Assembly: GCF_016807805.1 (NCBI RefSeq) | Contig: NZ_CP063362.1 | Span: 5,002,501 to 5,066,500, forward strand | DNA length: 64,000 bases | DNA from: Xanthobacter dioxanivorans | GTDB taxonomy: Bacteria > Pseudomonadota > Alphaproteobacteria > Rhizobiales > Xanthobacteraceae | Direction: 5' to 3' | In this document: positions 17,983 through 26,331 of the stretch, piece after piece | How positions within the stretch are numbered: position 1 is the stretch's first letter | How the letters are laid out: each line of letters starts with the position of its first letter | The notes under the pieces: generated by a model | Seen by the model: the letters and a program-made list of their open reading frames with translations, nothing else | Told to the model about the DNA's origin: nothing | The model's database searches: none | Program-made: the position numbers and the translations under genes

Positions 17983-20900
17983 CTATACCTCCTTGATCCG
18001 CATGTAGGCGAGCACGCTGTTGCAGGTTGCGGGGTCTCCCAGGTCCTCAAGCAACGCATCGTCAGGCTCTTCGATTTCTCCACCGAGGGCCCAGGTCAAC
18101 GCTTTGTGCCCGGCCGGTAGCATCGCCGCCATCTCCTGGGCGACTTGCAGATCACGGCCACTCATGACCCAGACCAGTAAAAGGATGAGCACCCGCCGCT
18201 TCGCGTTGGTCGCAAGCTCCTCTGCGACAGCACGCACTTGGTCTGGATCCCCACGGAAGGCGAGCAGCAAGGCGAGTGAGGCTGCCACCGGCTCGTACCG
18301 GCTGGCCAGCAACCGTGTAGTGATCTTGTCAACGATCACCGTAGCAACGGCCTCAGCGCCTTGAAGGAGGCCTCGCGCCGCAGCGCTGCGCACGCTCGTT
18401 CGACGGCCGGGGCGGATGGACAGGTCGAATAGTCGCTCCTGCAGATCCAAATCGCCGCTTGCAGCCAATAGGTGAAAAATTTGGGCGCGAACGCTCGGAT
18501 CGTCGGTGTCGAGCCCAATCGCGAACATTTCGCGAGCTTCATCAGGCGGCAAGGGCGCCAATTGGGCGATGGCCTCGACCGCGCCCTGCGCGATCGGGAA
18601 GTCCCCATCGTCGCCGTAGTGCTGCGCGTACTTCGACCAAGTGTCCTTCGCCAGCGTTATCAAGGCCTGGAGATGAGCGATATGCGTTTTCTGCTTGAGC
18701 AACGCGACCAGCGCCTTGCGCACTGGGCTGCCGCGATCCGAAGCCTTCTCAAGGAGATGCGCTGGCAGAGGTGCGTTGATCCGCGTACCGAGCGCCGTGA
18801 GTGCGCGGCTACTGACATGCGCGAACTTATGATTGAGGGCGGCTTCGACCTCTGCGTCCATGCCTAAGCGGATCGCTGCCTCAACAGCGATCACCGCGGT
18901 GGACACATCTCCGCTATGCTCAAGTAGCCAGCACACGTCTTCCTCGACAGGAAGTGGAGCAATGGCGCCCATCTCAACGCGGAGCCGACGCACCACCTCG
19001 CTCGGGGTCAAGATGCCGGACAACGCGACTTGGGCCTCATCGACGAGCACCGGCGTGCCTTTTGTCTCAAGAATCAGCGCTTGATTGCTAATGCCCCGGA
19101 AAGGCATGGGGAGCACCTCGGTCGCTACCTCAGCGCCGTTGACGTCAAGCCTGCGAAAGGCCGCAAGATCGATGCAAATCTCGACCAGTCGGTTCACATC
19201 CCCACGCGCCAAGAGTTCTTCCACGACGTTTCGGAATGTGTCGGGGCCCCGCTCGATCAGAACCTCTAGCGCCGCCTGCGCGACATTGGGGTCCGCGTGA
19301 CCCACGACGACGCGGTTGCGCAATGCAGGGAGAAAAGCTTGATCCCATGCGGAAGACAAAACGCGCCAGAGTAGTGCCTCATGGTCGCTATCATAGCCGA
19401 ATTTAAAAGCGGCATGCAGCTCTTGCAGGTCGAGGACTTGCTCTTTGACTTCGTCCGCAAGCAGGCGAAGCCAGTAGTATAGCAATCTGCCGGCATGGCG
19501 GTGCTCGACAAGGCTGCGCCATCCCCTAACGGTGCGCACCCGTTCGACATACGATTTTAAGAAGACGTCCGCGGTATAGCCCTGGTCGTCTTCGGCTATG
19601 TGCTGCGCGTATTCTTCGCTATAGACCTCATTCGCGAAATCGAGCGCAAGCTCCGCGTTCCGCCGCCGGTCCTTTTCGCTCGGCGTCAACTCGGCGACGG
19701 CTGCATCGACGATCTGCTCGAACCCGGGCAGATCCTGAAGCGCACCTTCGGCGATCGCATCGTCGGTCTGAATGACCCCGAAGTGCACCGCCTGCGCCGC
19801 CGCGTCGAGGAACGCGCCCGATAGGTCGGGCGCGAGGCGCTCGAGGTGAGTATGCAGGCGGGCAGGGTAATTGGTCCGATCCGTCGGCAAGATGTGCCGT
19901 ATGAATGCTTCGACCAGTGGCTTCGTGTTTGGATCGCTTCGCCTCGCATCGTACCAGGCCTCCGGCCTTTCTGGCGCGCCCCATGTGATAAACCCCGGCC
20001 ACGTCCGGTCCGGACGATGCAAGAGGAAGCGCGCCACCTCGGCCCCATTGCAGGCGCTAGAACCCGCCTCTGCGGCGAGGCCGAGGTAGTCTTCTAGTGC
20101 CTTACCAGCTTCGGTCAGCCGGGCTTCGAGCCACGCATCGATCTTAGCGGCGGCTGTGCTGCTCGCCTGGACCCGGAATCGGTCACGACTCGCGGCGAGG
20201 ACACGCGCCGCAGTGCCAGCGCCCCACTCTCCGCCGGATCCGTCCTCGGCGACGAGCACGTCCAAAAGGAGGCCCAGCGTGTGGCGCACTTCTTGGCGGT
20301 GCGTCATCATCACTTTTTCAATGCCCGCCTCGACCCTCGGGTGGTAGTAAGTGACGAGGCCGGCATCACCTTGTCGGAGGTTTCGGGCGGCGACAAAAAA
20401 GTCGACCAACGGCGATACGCCCCGCTCCATCGCTGCGTTAATATCGGCTAAGCCGTCTTCGATATCCCTGAGGATCGACCGGGACAGCTTGTCCGAAGCC
20501 TTGAGCAGTGCCCAGATCACAGTGGCGGCGCGAACGTCGTTCCGCTCGTCGATTTGATCGACGACCGTGCTCTCGATCGAGAGCTGGTGCGCCTTGCCGA
20601 TGGCTTCAGTGACGAAGCGGGGAGGATTCTTCAAACTTGCTCTGTCGAGAGTCCGAAGCGCGTCGAAAAATTTCTGGATTTCCAGCGGCGTCGCGAGCTC
20701 GTCCAGCACCTTCCGCTCGGCCCCACGAGCGAGCGGCTGCAACTCCCGTGGCAATCCATCTATGCGCGACCGGTAAAGCTGTCTGCGCTCCTTCGAGCCG
20801 TAATGCTCCGCTTCCAGCTTGACGAGCCATGCCGAGACGCTGTCCAGCGCCTTGGACTCCCGGGCGACGTCGAGCCGGGAGGTCGCGATAATCATACGTG

Positions 20901-21939
20901 CTGGTGTGGCGTCGGCAAAGAAGCGTGCCAACTGGTCGTTCCAGGGCCTGCTGTTGGGGTCGAAATCGAAGCGGCCCCAAGGGTCCTCGATATCGTAGAG
21001 CACGGGCGACAGTGTCTGGTCGTCGCGAAGCTCATGCGGGCCGCGCCGGATCGGCACCCGTGTCAGGCCAGGCATTTCCTGACGAAGCTCGTCATAGAGC
21101 TTCTTGGTGGCCAGGGTCTTCCCCGTCCCCGACTGTCCAATGATCAACGCCGCGTTGCGTTCGCGCATCGCCGCTCGAAGATCGTTCCAGTTCGTGGGAG
21201 GTACATAGTTCTCAAGCTCGGGTGCGCTCGCGAGATAACCGCCGTGCTCCCGGATGATGTGATCCAGTTCCTCGCGGCGCCACCAGCCCTGGCCGGCCCC
21301 CATGATCCGTGCGCGAGTCCCTTCGTGCAACTTGCTCCGGCACGCAGCCAGGTTGATGTTCGGGACTCGGCAGCCCTCTGCCAGCATACGCTCAATGTCT
21401 GTGCGAAGCCGCTCGTCGTCCTCGTTGGCGATTATCGCCACACGGCCCGCCGCGTCTGCGGGGAGCGCGTCTGCGATCACGTCGGGCAGAACCGCGGACT
21501 TCGGCCAATTTCCGGCTTTGCGAACCTTGAGCTTGCGCGCGTCGCCGTTAAGCCCGGCACTTGTGATCAAGAGGTAGCGCACGTTTGAATCTGCAAGTCG
21601 CTTTGCTGCGGACGGTCGGGTGTCGCTGCCGTGCTGTAGGAGCGACTTTAGTGTGGTGGGTGTCCAAGCGTCGCCGCCGCGGCGCTTGACCTGAACGACT
21701 AGCGTGTACCCGCCGAGCGAAGCACGGCTGACCGCACGTGCCGGCTCGTCCTCTGCCAGCTCGCCCTCGAGATCCTCCTGGCTAGCCGGCTCAACCTGCA
21801 ACGCCGACGTTAGGTGCGAAACGAGGACTAGGTCGAGCGCCAGCCACACCGATGCGTCGATTTGATACTCGTACCCGGCGAGGGAGGCGCTGCCAGCCCC
21901 GCCCGAACCATCTTCGTCATCCGTCGACGCTGCAGTCAC
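17983..21939 (-). CDS. STAND-family NTPase with N-terminal restriction-like nuclease domain; likely anti-phage defence
   Basis: 1318 aa. Residues 20-90 show a Cap4/DUF4297-like nuclease pattern: GYEYQ (22-26), W32, an acidic VEPASQEDLEGE (49-60), and VVQVK with Q83 and K85, consistent with a PD-(D/E)xK-type fold. A P-loop NTPase follows: Walker A GQSGTGKT (268-275), Walker B-like VLYDIEDPWG (313-322), and IIATSR (350-355) as sensor, most like the nSTAND3 class. The remaining 900 residues are helical, HEAT/TPR-like, and would sense a phage protein. By analogy with Avs proteins, recognition would trigger oligomerisation and DNA cleavage; this is inference. It is a single-gene cargo at the attL edge, with the serine recombinase gene 168 bp upstream on the same strand. 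Confidence 0.85.
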   Translation of the reverse strand: MTAASTDDEDGSGGAGSASLAGYEYQIDASVWLALDLVLVSHLTSALQVEPASQEDLEGELAEDEPARAVSRASLGGYTLVVQVKRRGGDAWTPTTLKSLLQHGSDTRPSAAKRLADSNVRYLLITSAGLNGDARKLKVRKAGNWPKSAVLPDVIADALPADAAGRVAIIANEDDERLRTDIERMLAEGCRVPNINLAACRSKLHEGTRARIMGAGQGWWRREELDHIIREHGGYLASAPELENYVPPTNWNDLRAAMRERNAALIIGQSGTGKTLATKKLYDELRQEMPGLTRVPIRRGPHELRDDQTLSPVLYDIEDPWGRFDFDPNSRPWNDQLARFFADATPARMIIATSRLDVARESKALDSVSAWLVKLEAEHYGSKERRQLYRSRIDGLPRELQPLARGAERKVLDELATPLEIQKFFDALRTLDRASLKNPPRFVTEAIGKAHQLSIESTVVDQIDERNDVRAATVIWALLKASDKLSRSILRDIEDGLADINAAMERGVSPLVDFFVAARNLRQGDAGLVTYYHPRVEAGIEKVMMTHRQEVRHTLGLLLDVLVAEDGSGGEWGAGTAARVLAASRDRFRVQASSTAAAKIDAWLEARLTEAGKALEDYLGLAAEAGSSACNGAEVARFLLHRPDRTWPGFITWGAPERPEAWYDARRSDPNTKPLVEAFIRHILPTDRTNYPARLHTHLERLAPDLSGAFLDAAAQAVHFGVIQTDDAIAEGALQDLPGFEQIVDAAVAELTPSEKDRRRNAELALDFANEVYSEEYAQHIAEDDQGYTADVFLKSYVERVRTVRGWRSLVEHRHAGRLLYYWLRLLADEVKEQVLDLQELHAAFKFGYDSDHEALLWRVLSSAWDQAFLPALRNRVVVGHADPNVAQAALEVLIERGPDTFRNVVEELLARGDVNRLVEICIDLAAFRRLDVNGAEVATEVLPMPFRGISNQALILETKGTPVLVDEAQVALSGILTPSEVVRRLRVEMGAIAPLPVEEDVCWLLEHSGDVSTAVIAVEAAIRLGMDAEVEAALNHKFAHVSSRALTALGTRINAPLPAHLLEKASDRGSPVRKALVALLKQKTHIAHLQALITLAKDTWSKYAQHYGDDGDFPIAQGAVEAIAQLAPLPPDEAREMFAIGLDTDDPSVRAQIFHLLAASGDLDLQERLFDLSIRPGRRTSVRSAAARGLLQGAEAVATVIVDKITTRLLASRYEPVAASLALLLAFRGDPDQVRAVAEELATNAKRRVLILLLVWVMSGRDLQVAQEMAAMLPAGHKALTWALGGEIEEPDDALLEDLGDPATCNSVLAYMRIKEV

Positions 21940-22107
21940 GTGCGCTTAGCTCCATACAGTCAGCGCCAATGCTCCGGGACCCCAAGGTTGAGGGACTAAA
22001 ATACCCAAAACACGCTTGTGCTCAAGCTTGGGCGCTCGAAGCGGAGCTTGCAGACTTCCGCGACATATCGGGCATGATAAATCCGCACGGGAACCGTTGC
22101 CCGCTAT

Positions 22108-22704
22108 TCATAGAACCGCATTTTGCGCATTGGATCCCGCGGCAGCTTCAATGATCCGATAGACCGATGCCCGGCCGATGCCGAGAGCTTTTGCTATCTC
22201 GGTCGGCGTCTTTCCTTCCTGGTGCAGATTCAGGGCATCCGCCGTCTTCGCCCGCGCGGTTGGCTTGCGCCCCTTGTACTTCCCATCGGCCTTCGCCTTG
22301 GCGATGCCCTCGCGCTGGCGTTCCAGCATCATTTCGCGCTCGAACTGTGCGAACCCGGCGAAGATGGTGAGGATCAACCGGCCGGTGGCGCTGCGGGTGT
22401 CCACCACCTCGCCGCCTAAGTTGAGCACCCGGAGACCAACGCCCTTGGCGTCGAGGTCGCGCACGATTTCCCAGAGGTTGACGGTGGACCGCGCGAGGCG
22501 GTCAATCTTGGTGATGACGAGGGTGTCGCCATCGCGCACGTAGTCGAGCACCTGGCGGAGCACACGCCGCTCGCTCACGGCGGATGCACGCTCAAGGTAG
22601 ATCTTCGCGCACCCCGCGGCGGTGAGGTCGCGGCGCTGGGCCTCAAGGCCGGCCTCTTGCTCAGTCGTGGAAGTGCGGCCGTATCCGATGAGTGCGCCCG
22701 ACAT
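22108..22704 (-). CDS. Serine recombinase / resolvase
   Basis: 198 aa, small-resolvase architecture. The catalytic region begins IGYGRTSTTEQEAGLEAQ, with nucleophile S12 and R10, then VITKIDRLARSTVNLWEIV (the conserved D-R-L-A-R-S helix), FAGFAQFEREMMLERQREGI (E helix) and a C-terminal helix-turn-helix (TPTEIAKALGIGRASVYRII). It breaks and rejoins DNA through a 5'-phosphoserine, as resolvase or invertase. All expected residues are present. It could resolve co-integrates or invert a segment; I found no obvious paired res/inversion sites. Its stop lies 168 bp upstream of the STAND gene start, so promoter sharing is possible. Confidence 0.93.
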   Translation of the reverse strand: MSGALIGYGRTSTTEQEAGLEAQRRDLTAAGCAKIYLERASAVSERRVLRQVLDYVRDGDTLVITKIDRLARSTVNLWEIVRDLDAKGVGLRVLNLGGEVVDTRSATGRLILTIFAGFAQFEREMMLERQREGIAKAKADGKYKGRKPTARAKTADALNLHQEGKTPTEIAKALGIGRASVYRIIEAAAGSNAQNAVL

Positions 22705-23005
22705 GCCCCCGTCTCCTGCCCAATCTGTCCATTAGGGTCTGGGCATTGAAGCGCATTGCGTCCAAAATGTCAAATGCACTCTATTGGACGCATCTTGAGC
22801 ATGGGGCCGGACACGTCCAATGGGGCTTGCCCTAGTGGACACTCCGGACGGTGTGGCGTGGTGTCGGCCCTCTTGCCGTGTCCCCGACGCTACGGCATGA
22901 TCTTGCCGCCGGGGCTCTCGTGCCCCCTCGTCCCTGCCCACGTCCACAGGCCGGGCATCGAGCGCGCCGCAGCGGTGGATAATCCCCTCGTAGGGAACCG
23001 CTGTC
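22705..23005. other. Intergenic region upstream of the serine recombinase and a small gene
   Basis: 301 bp holding the divergent promoters of the recombinase (minus) and the 71-aa protein (plus). GTCCAAT/ATTGGAC-like words recur around 22727-22845 (CCATTAGGG, TATTGGACG, CACGTCCAATGGGG, CTAGTGGACA). They may be recombinase or regulator sites, but I cannot establish a clean repeat. Confidence 0.4.
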
Positions 23006-23221
23006 ATGATTACCGAAAAGTCGAGAGAGAACCGCGCGCGACGCGCACTCGCGAAGCTCGGCCTAAGCCTCCGCAAGACGCCCGCCCGCTCCTGGCTCCG
23101 AACCTACTACGGCCCTGGCTACATGGTCTTGAGCGGCGGCACCGTCGTTTCCGGCTGCGCATCTCGGGAATACTCCGACAGGCTGGAGGATGTTGAGGCC
23201 CTTTTGGCACCTCTCTCCTGA
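23006..23221 (+). CDS. Small basic protein of unknown function
   Basis: 71 aa: MITEKSRENRARRALAKLGL ... TPARSWLRTYYGPGYMVLSG ... EYSDRLEDVEALL. The pattern of a basic helical start, a GPGYM turn and a closing acidic helix D-V-E-A-L is one I associate with short hypothetical proteins of alphaproteobacterial phages and islands. It is followed within 25 bp by a strong intrinsic terminator, which supports it being a real transcript. Function unknown. Confidence 0.6.
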   Translation: MITEKSRENRARRALAKLGLSLRKTPARSWLRTYYGPGYMVLSGGTVVSGCASREYSDRLEDVEALLAPLS

Positions 23222-23245
23222 CCGGCCTCCCACCGCCCCAATGAA

Positions 23246-23276
23246 AAAGCCCCCGCGGCGATGCCGAGGGGGCTTT
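23246..23276. terminator. Intrinsic terminator, probably bidirectional
   Basis: AAAGCCCCC and GGGGGCTTT pair over nine bases, with an inner CGGC-GAT-GCCG hairpin. The 3' side continues TTTGTT and the opposite strand reads into TTTTTCAT, so it can end both the small plus-strand gene and the minus-strand operon converging from the right. Confidence 0.82.
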
Positions 23277-23300
23277 GTTCCGTCGCCGAGGTCGCCGCGA

Positions 23301-23702
23301 TCACGGCGCATCGGCGAGGCGGCGGATATCGGCGAGCAGCCCCGCGATGTCCGATGTCTCTATGACGCTGTCGCCCTCGGCGAGACGCTCAAGCGCAGTC
23401 GCCTTGATGGCGAGGTCGCCAAGCGTGGTGGCCGGTGTCGCGAGCACTGCAGCCGTCAGGCTCCCTATGGCCTCCTCTACTGCATCCTCCGCTGCCTCGG
23501 CGGTGGTAAGGCCGGTGGCGATGCGGGCAAGGTGGTGAGCAGCCAGCGCCTCGGGATTGGCCATCGCTTCGGCCACGGTGGGCGGGGCGAGCGCATCAAA
23601 CCGCGTTTCCGCCCGTTTCCGTTCGGCGGACAGCTGTTGCCGGATCGTACACAGTTCGGAAATCGCAGCAGCGAGCGTCGCGATGGGCCTCCGCTCGGTC
23701 AT
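23301..23702 (-). CDS. Unknown helical protein, last gene of the leftward operon
   Basis: 133 aa, almost entirely alpha-helical and Ala-rich: an N-terminal coiled-coil-like helix (ISELCTIRQQLSAERKRAETRF) then several amphipathic helices. Its ATG overlaps the stop of the preceding gene in an ATGA arrangement (23699-23702), so they are translationally coupled. I do not recognise the family. It ends 25 bp before the bidirectional terminator. Confidence 0.65.
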   Translation of the reverse strand: MTERRPIATLAAAISELCTIRQQLSAERKRAETRFDALAPPTVAEAMANPEALAAHHLARIATGLTTAEAAEDAVEEAIGSLTAAVLATPATTLGDLAIKATALERLAEGDSVIETSDIAGLLADIRRLADAP

Positions 23703-24634
23703 GGGTGTCCCCCGCTCGCTGTGCCTGGCAGCGGGAACAGGCGGCGGAGATCTGCCACCAGCACCACTGCGTGCCGCCGTTCGATGTTGGTAAACTCCGC
23801 GAGCTGCTCGGCGAGGTAAGCGCCCTTGATGCCGAGGTCGGCCGGCCGCACGGCAGGCGCCGCCATCAGCCGCTCATCAGCCGCCCACAGCGCATCGAGC
23901 GCGGCGTCGGCGGCCTCCACAAGCGCATCGTCATCGGTGGTGTCCGCCATGACGGCAGCGCAGCTTTCATCCGCGGCGCGTCGGAGGGCCGCGCGCTCGC
24001 GGTGGAGGGCGGCAAAGGTGGGCGAGAGGTCGGCACCACCTGGCTCCGCAGCCGGCGACGGCATGCCCACCGCACCGGATGGCTCGCCGGCAAGGGCTGC
24101 AAGGTTGGCGATCAAGCCGCGAAGGTGGTCAACCTCCCAATCGTCGCCCACCGGTCCCGACGCGAGGGCTTCCGGCTTCTGCGCCGCATAGGCCAGCATC
24201 CGGGCTTTCATCAGCAGCCCGCCGAAGCCCTTCGCCTCGGTGGTGCGCGTGGCCTCGGCGATGGCATCGAGCCCGGCGAGGATCTCCTGCTCGCGCGCCT
24301 GGGCGGCGTCGAAGGCGGTGGCGTGCGGATCGGAGTGCATGGCCTGATAGGCTGCCTCTCCCGCGCCCGCCGCAGTGACCATGGCGCCGGAGAACGCCGC
24401 GCAGGTGCCCGCGCTCCGCTCCCGCTCGGCGGCGAGCATGGCGAGGAGCTGCTGCGCCTGGGGCCACCGGGCGCAGAGGGCCGCGTCGGCCTCGGCGGCT
24501 TCGGCCTTCGGCAGCACGGCCACCGGCACCGCCAGCGCGGCGATGGTGCCAAGGGCGCCGGTGGCCATCAGGAGGCCGCGGCGCGTGGTGATGGGCAAGG
24601 CGGTGGCGTCCGCCGCCCGGTTGGGCGTCGTCAT
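23699..24634 (-). CDS. Putative exported helical protein (Tat-like N-terminus)
   Basis: 311 aa. The N-terminus TRRGLLMATGALGTIAALAV followed by PKAEAAEAD looks like a twin-arginine-type signal (paired arginines, moderately hydrophobic core, A-E-A cleavage region), though the usual Phe at +2 after the arginines is Leu. The rest is helical, Ala- and Glu-rich, with several DDD/EAAD stretches, and shows no catalytic motif. An export signal in a phage-like element is odd; the paired arginines may be coincidental. It is the fourth gene of the leftward operon. Confidence 0.62.
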   Translation of the reverse strand: MTTPNRAADATALPITTRRGLLMATGALGTIAALAVPVAVLPKAEAAEADAALCARWPQAQQLLAMLAAERERSAGTCAAFSGAMVTAAGAGEAAYQAMHSDPHATAFDAAQAREQEILAGLDAIAEATRTTEAKGFGGLLMKARMLAYAAQKPEALASGPVGDDWEVDHLRGLIANLAALAGEPSGAVGMPSPAAEPGGADLSPTFAALHRERAALRRAADESCAAVMADTTDDDALVEAADAALDALWAADERLMAAPAVRPADLGIKGAYLAEQLAEFTNIERRHAVVLVADLRRLFPLPGTASGGHP

Positions 24635-24714
24635 GGTCGGTTCCTTCTTATGGGCTGCGGTGGTGAGGGCGCGGCAGGCGCCTCAATGGGCCGCTTGGTT
24701 CGGCCCCGGCGGCG

Positions 24715-24990
24715 TCAGAGGCCCGCGTCGTGCGCGGCTGCCGTCAAGCCGGTGACGCGATCCCGCGCGGACTGGATCAGCGCCACCCACGCGCGCGGGT
24801 CCGGATGGTGGTCGGCATGCTCGGCCGCGAGCAGCGCGAGCTCTATCCCGTCCAGGTGATGGCCGAGCCATTCGAGTTCGGTTTCGATCCCGCCGCCGCT
24901 GGCAAGGCGGGCGGTGGCGGCGGCGGCGCGCGCGCGGGCGGCGGTCATGGCCGGAGCGACTTCCGGCAGGTCGGCGGCGATGGGCCCCAT
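24715..24990 (-). CDS. Unknown small helical protein
   Basis: 91 aa, beginning MGPIAADLPEVAPAMTAARA, with a central ETELEWLGHHLDGIELALLAAEHADHH and a closing AWVALIQSARDRVTGL. Its composition resembles the other genes of this operon. A purine-rich GAAGGAGAA precedes the ATG. Function unknown. Confidence 0.6.
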   Translation of the reverse strand: MGPIAADLPEVAPAMTAARARAAAATARLASGGGIETELEWLGHHLDGIELALLAAEHADHHPDPRAWVALIQSARDRVTGLTAAAHDAGL

Positions 24991-25008
24991 GGTGTTCTCC
25001 TTCGGGTG

Positions 25009-25542
25009 TCAGGCGGTGGCGCCGGCCCGGATGGCCTCGTCAGCCGCGCGGATCTTCGCGAGCGCGGCAGCGAGGGGCTCGCCGGGGATGAAGCGGACGC
25101 GGGCGGCGAGCGGCGCGGGGGCATCGAGCCGGATTGCGCCGCCGGTGGTGGTGGTGAGGCGGGCGAACACAGCGCCGTCGCGCTTCAGGGCGAAGCCGGC
25201 GCCCTGGCGCTTGGCGAGATAGGCGGGTCGACCACCGCCGGCCTCAAGGGCGCGGAGCGTGGCGCCGAACTCTGCCGCCAACCGCTCGGCGGCGCGGGGC
25301 GAGTCGACAAATTCGAGATTGGCGATGGCTTCCTTCAGCCCCGCGATGCGGGCGGCGCGCTCCGGCGCTGGCATGGCGGCCACCGCAGCGGCGGCCTTGG
25401 CTTCCTGCCATGCCATGCGCAACGCGGCGCGAAAGGCTTCCCGGGGGTTGTTCCTCAGGATGCAGCCCGGGCCGTCGAGCTGGGTTCGGAAGAGGTGCCA
25501 GGCGCGGCGCATCAGGCGGCGGCGGTTGATGGGGTTGGCCAT
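25009..25542 (-). CDS. Unknown protein with MRRAW motif, paralogue of the upstream gene
   Basis: 177 aa. The start MANPINRRRLMRRAWHLFRT parallels the neighbouring gene (AKSEVMRRAWRVYRLSL), so the two share an N-terminal basic helix and probably arose by duplication or bind the same partner. The middle is helical (ARIAGLKEAIANLEFVDSPRAAERLAAEF); the end is more beta-like (FALKRDGAVFARLTTTTGGA). I chose the ATG at 25542 because upstream sequence in the same frame overlaps the neighbouring gene and reads as noise. No known function. Confidence 0.62.
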   Translation of the reverse strand: MANPINRRRLMRRAWHLFRTQLDGPGCILRNNPREAFRAALRMAWQEAKAAAAVAAMPAPERAARIAGLKEAIANLEFVDSPRAAERLAAEFGATLRALEAGGGRPAYLAKRQGAGFALKRDGAVFARLTTTTGGAIRLDAPAPLAARVRFIPGEPLAAALAKIRAADEAIRAGATA

Positions 25543-25559
25543 GGCGGCGCCCTCTCCGC

Positions 25560-25943
25560 TCACGCTGCGAGGCCGGCGGCGGCCTTCTCGGCGCGCACGA
25601 TGGCCTCGATGTTGGCGACCCGTATCAGGTCGGCCGAGCGGTGCTTGGCGGCGCTCCAGCTCCGGGGAGCCGTGGCGCGGGCGTACTGAGCGGCCCGGCC
25701 CTGGGCGACGCGCAGGGCCGATTCCAGCCGCGTGATCACCTCGCCGCGGGGCAGCGTGCGCGGGATGACGGTGTAGCGCTGCAGCACCTCCCACGGCGTC
25801 ACCGGCGCGTCGGGCTGGCGAAGGTCCGCCCAGGCCTGGCGGAGGCAGTCGGCGAAGGCGGCGCGGTCGAAACGGACCGCCAGCGAAAGGCGGTAGACCC
25901 GCCACGCCCGCCGCATCACTTCCGATTTCGCGATCTTGGCCAT
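25560..25943 (-). CDS. Unknown protein with MRRAW motif, first gene of the leftward operon
   Basis: 127 aa: MAKIAKSEVMRRAWRVYRLS, then an acidic/aromatic part (AFADCLRQAWADLRQPDAPVTPWEVLQRY) and a basic helical end. It faces the XRE gene across a 104-bp region with palindromes, so it is the likely target of that regulator. Repeated MRRAW-type starts are something I associate with small phage-encoded proteins of unknown role. Confidence 0.65.
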   Translation of the reverse strand: MAKIAKSEVMRRAWRVYRLSLAVRFDRAAFADCLRQAWADLRQPDAPVTPWEVLQRYTVIPRTLPRGEVITRLESALRVAQGRAAQYARATAPRSWSAAKHRSADLIRVANIEAIVRAEKAAAGLAA

Positions 25944-25972
25944 TGCCGTTGCCCCATAAGGTACATTTTGTT

Positions 25973-26017
25973 ATCCATATCGTCCAATATGGATCGACCA
26001 ACGTCAACCCATATGGG
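25973..26017. promoter_or_regulatory. Candidate XRE operators in the divergent control region
   Basis: Two dyads sit in an AT-rich strip of otherwise GC-rich DNA: ATCCATAT-N6-ATATGGAT (25973-25994) and CCCATATGGG (26008-26017). They share the half-site CCATAT and lie between the divergent starts at 25943 and 26048, where a phage-type repressor would control both operons. Confidence 0.65.
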
Positions 26018-26047
26018 ATATTTTTTTATCCATTAAGGGTAATATCT

Positions 26048-26320
26048 ATGCTTACTGCTGAGCAGATTCGGGCCGCCCGCGCGGCGTTGCGCTGGGAGCG
26101 TAGCGATCTTGCTGACCGTTCTGGCGTCTCGGTTCCTTCGATAAAACGACTTGAAGGGATGGTTGGCCCGCTGCTGGCAACGCGCATGGGAACGCTGGAT
26201 GCCATCCGGCGGGCCTTCGAGGCGGCAGGGGTGACATTCCTGGCGGCGGGTGAGGCGTCGGTCGGCGGTGGCCCCGGCGTGCGGCTTGATGCGGTGGGCG
26301 GCGAAGCTGCCGAGGCATGA
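26048..26320 (+). CDS. XRE-family (HTH_3) transcriptional regulator
   Basis: 90 aa. MLTAEQIRAARAALRWERSD LADRSGVSVPSIKRLEG is a canonical Cro/C1-type helix-turn-helix (residues 3-40). The following IRRAFEAAGVTFLAAGEASVGGG is the short helix-strand end seen in small plasmid and phage XRE proteins. It is likely the repressor of the leftward operon and of itself through the palindromes just upstream. It starts at the ATG 12 bases after an AT-rich stretch, with weak ribosome-site complementarity (AAGGGTAA). Confidence 0.9.
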   Translation: MLTAEQIRAARAALRWERSDLADRSGVSVPSIKRLEGMVGPLLATRMGTLDAIRRAFEAAGVTFLAAGEASVGGGPGVRLDAVGGEAAEA

Positions 26321-26331
26321 AGGAGGCGCCC

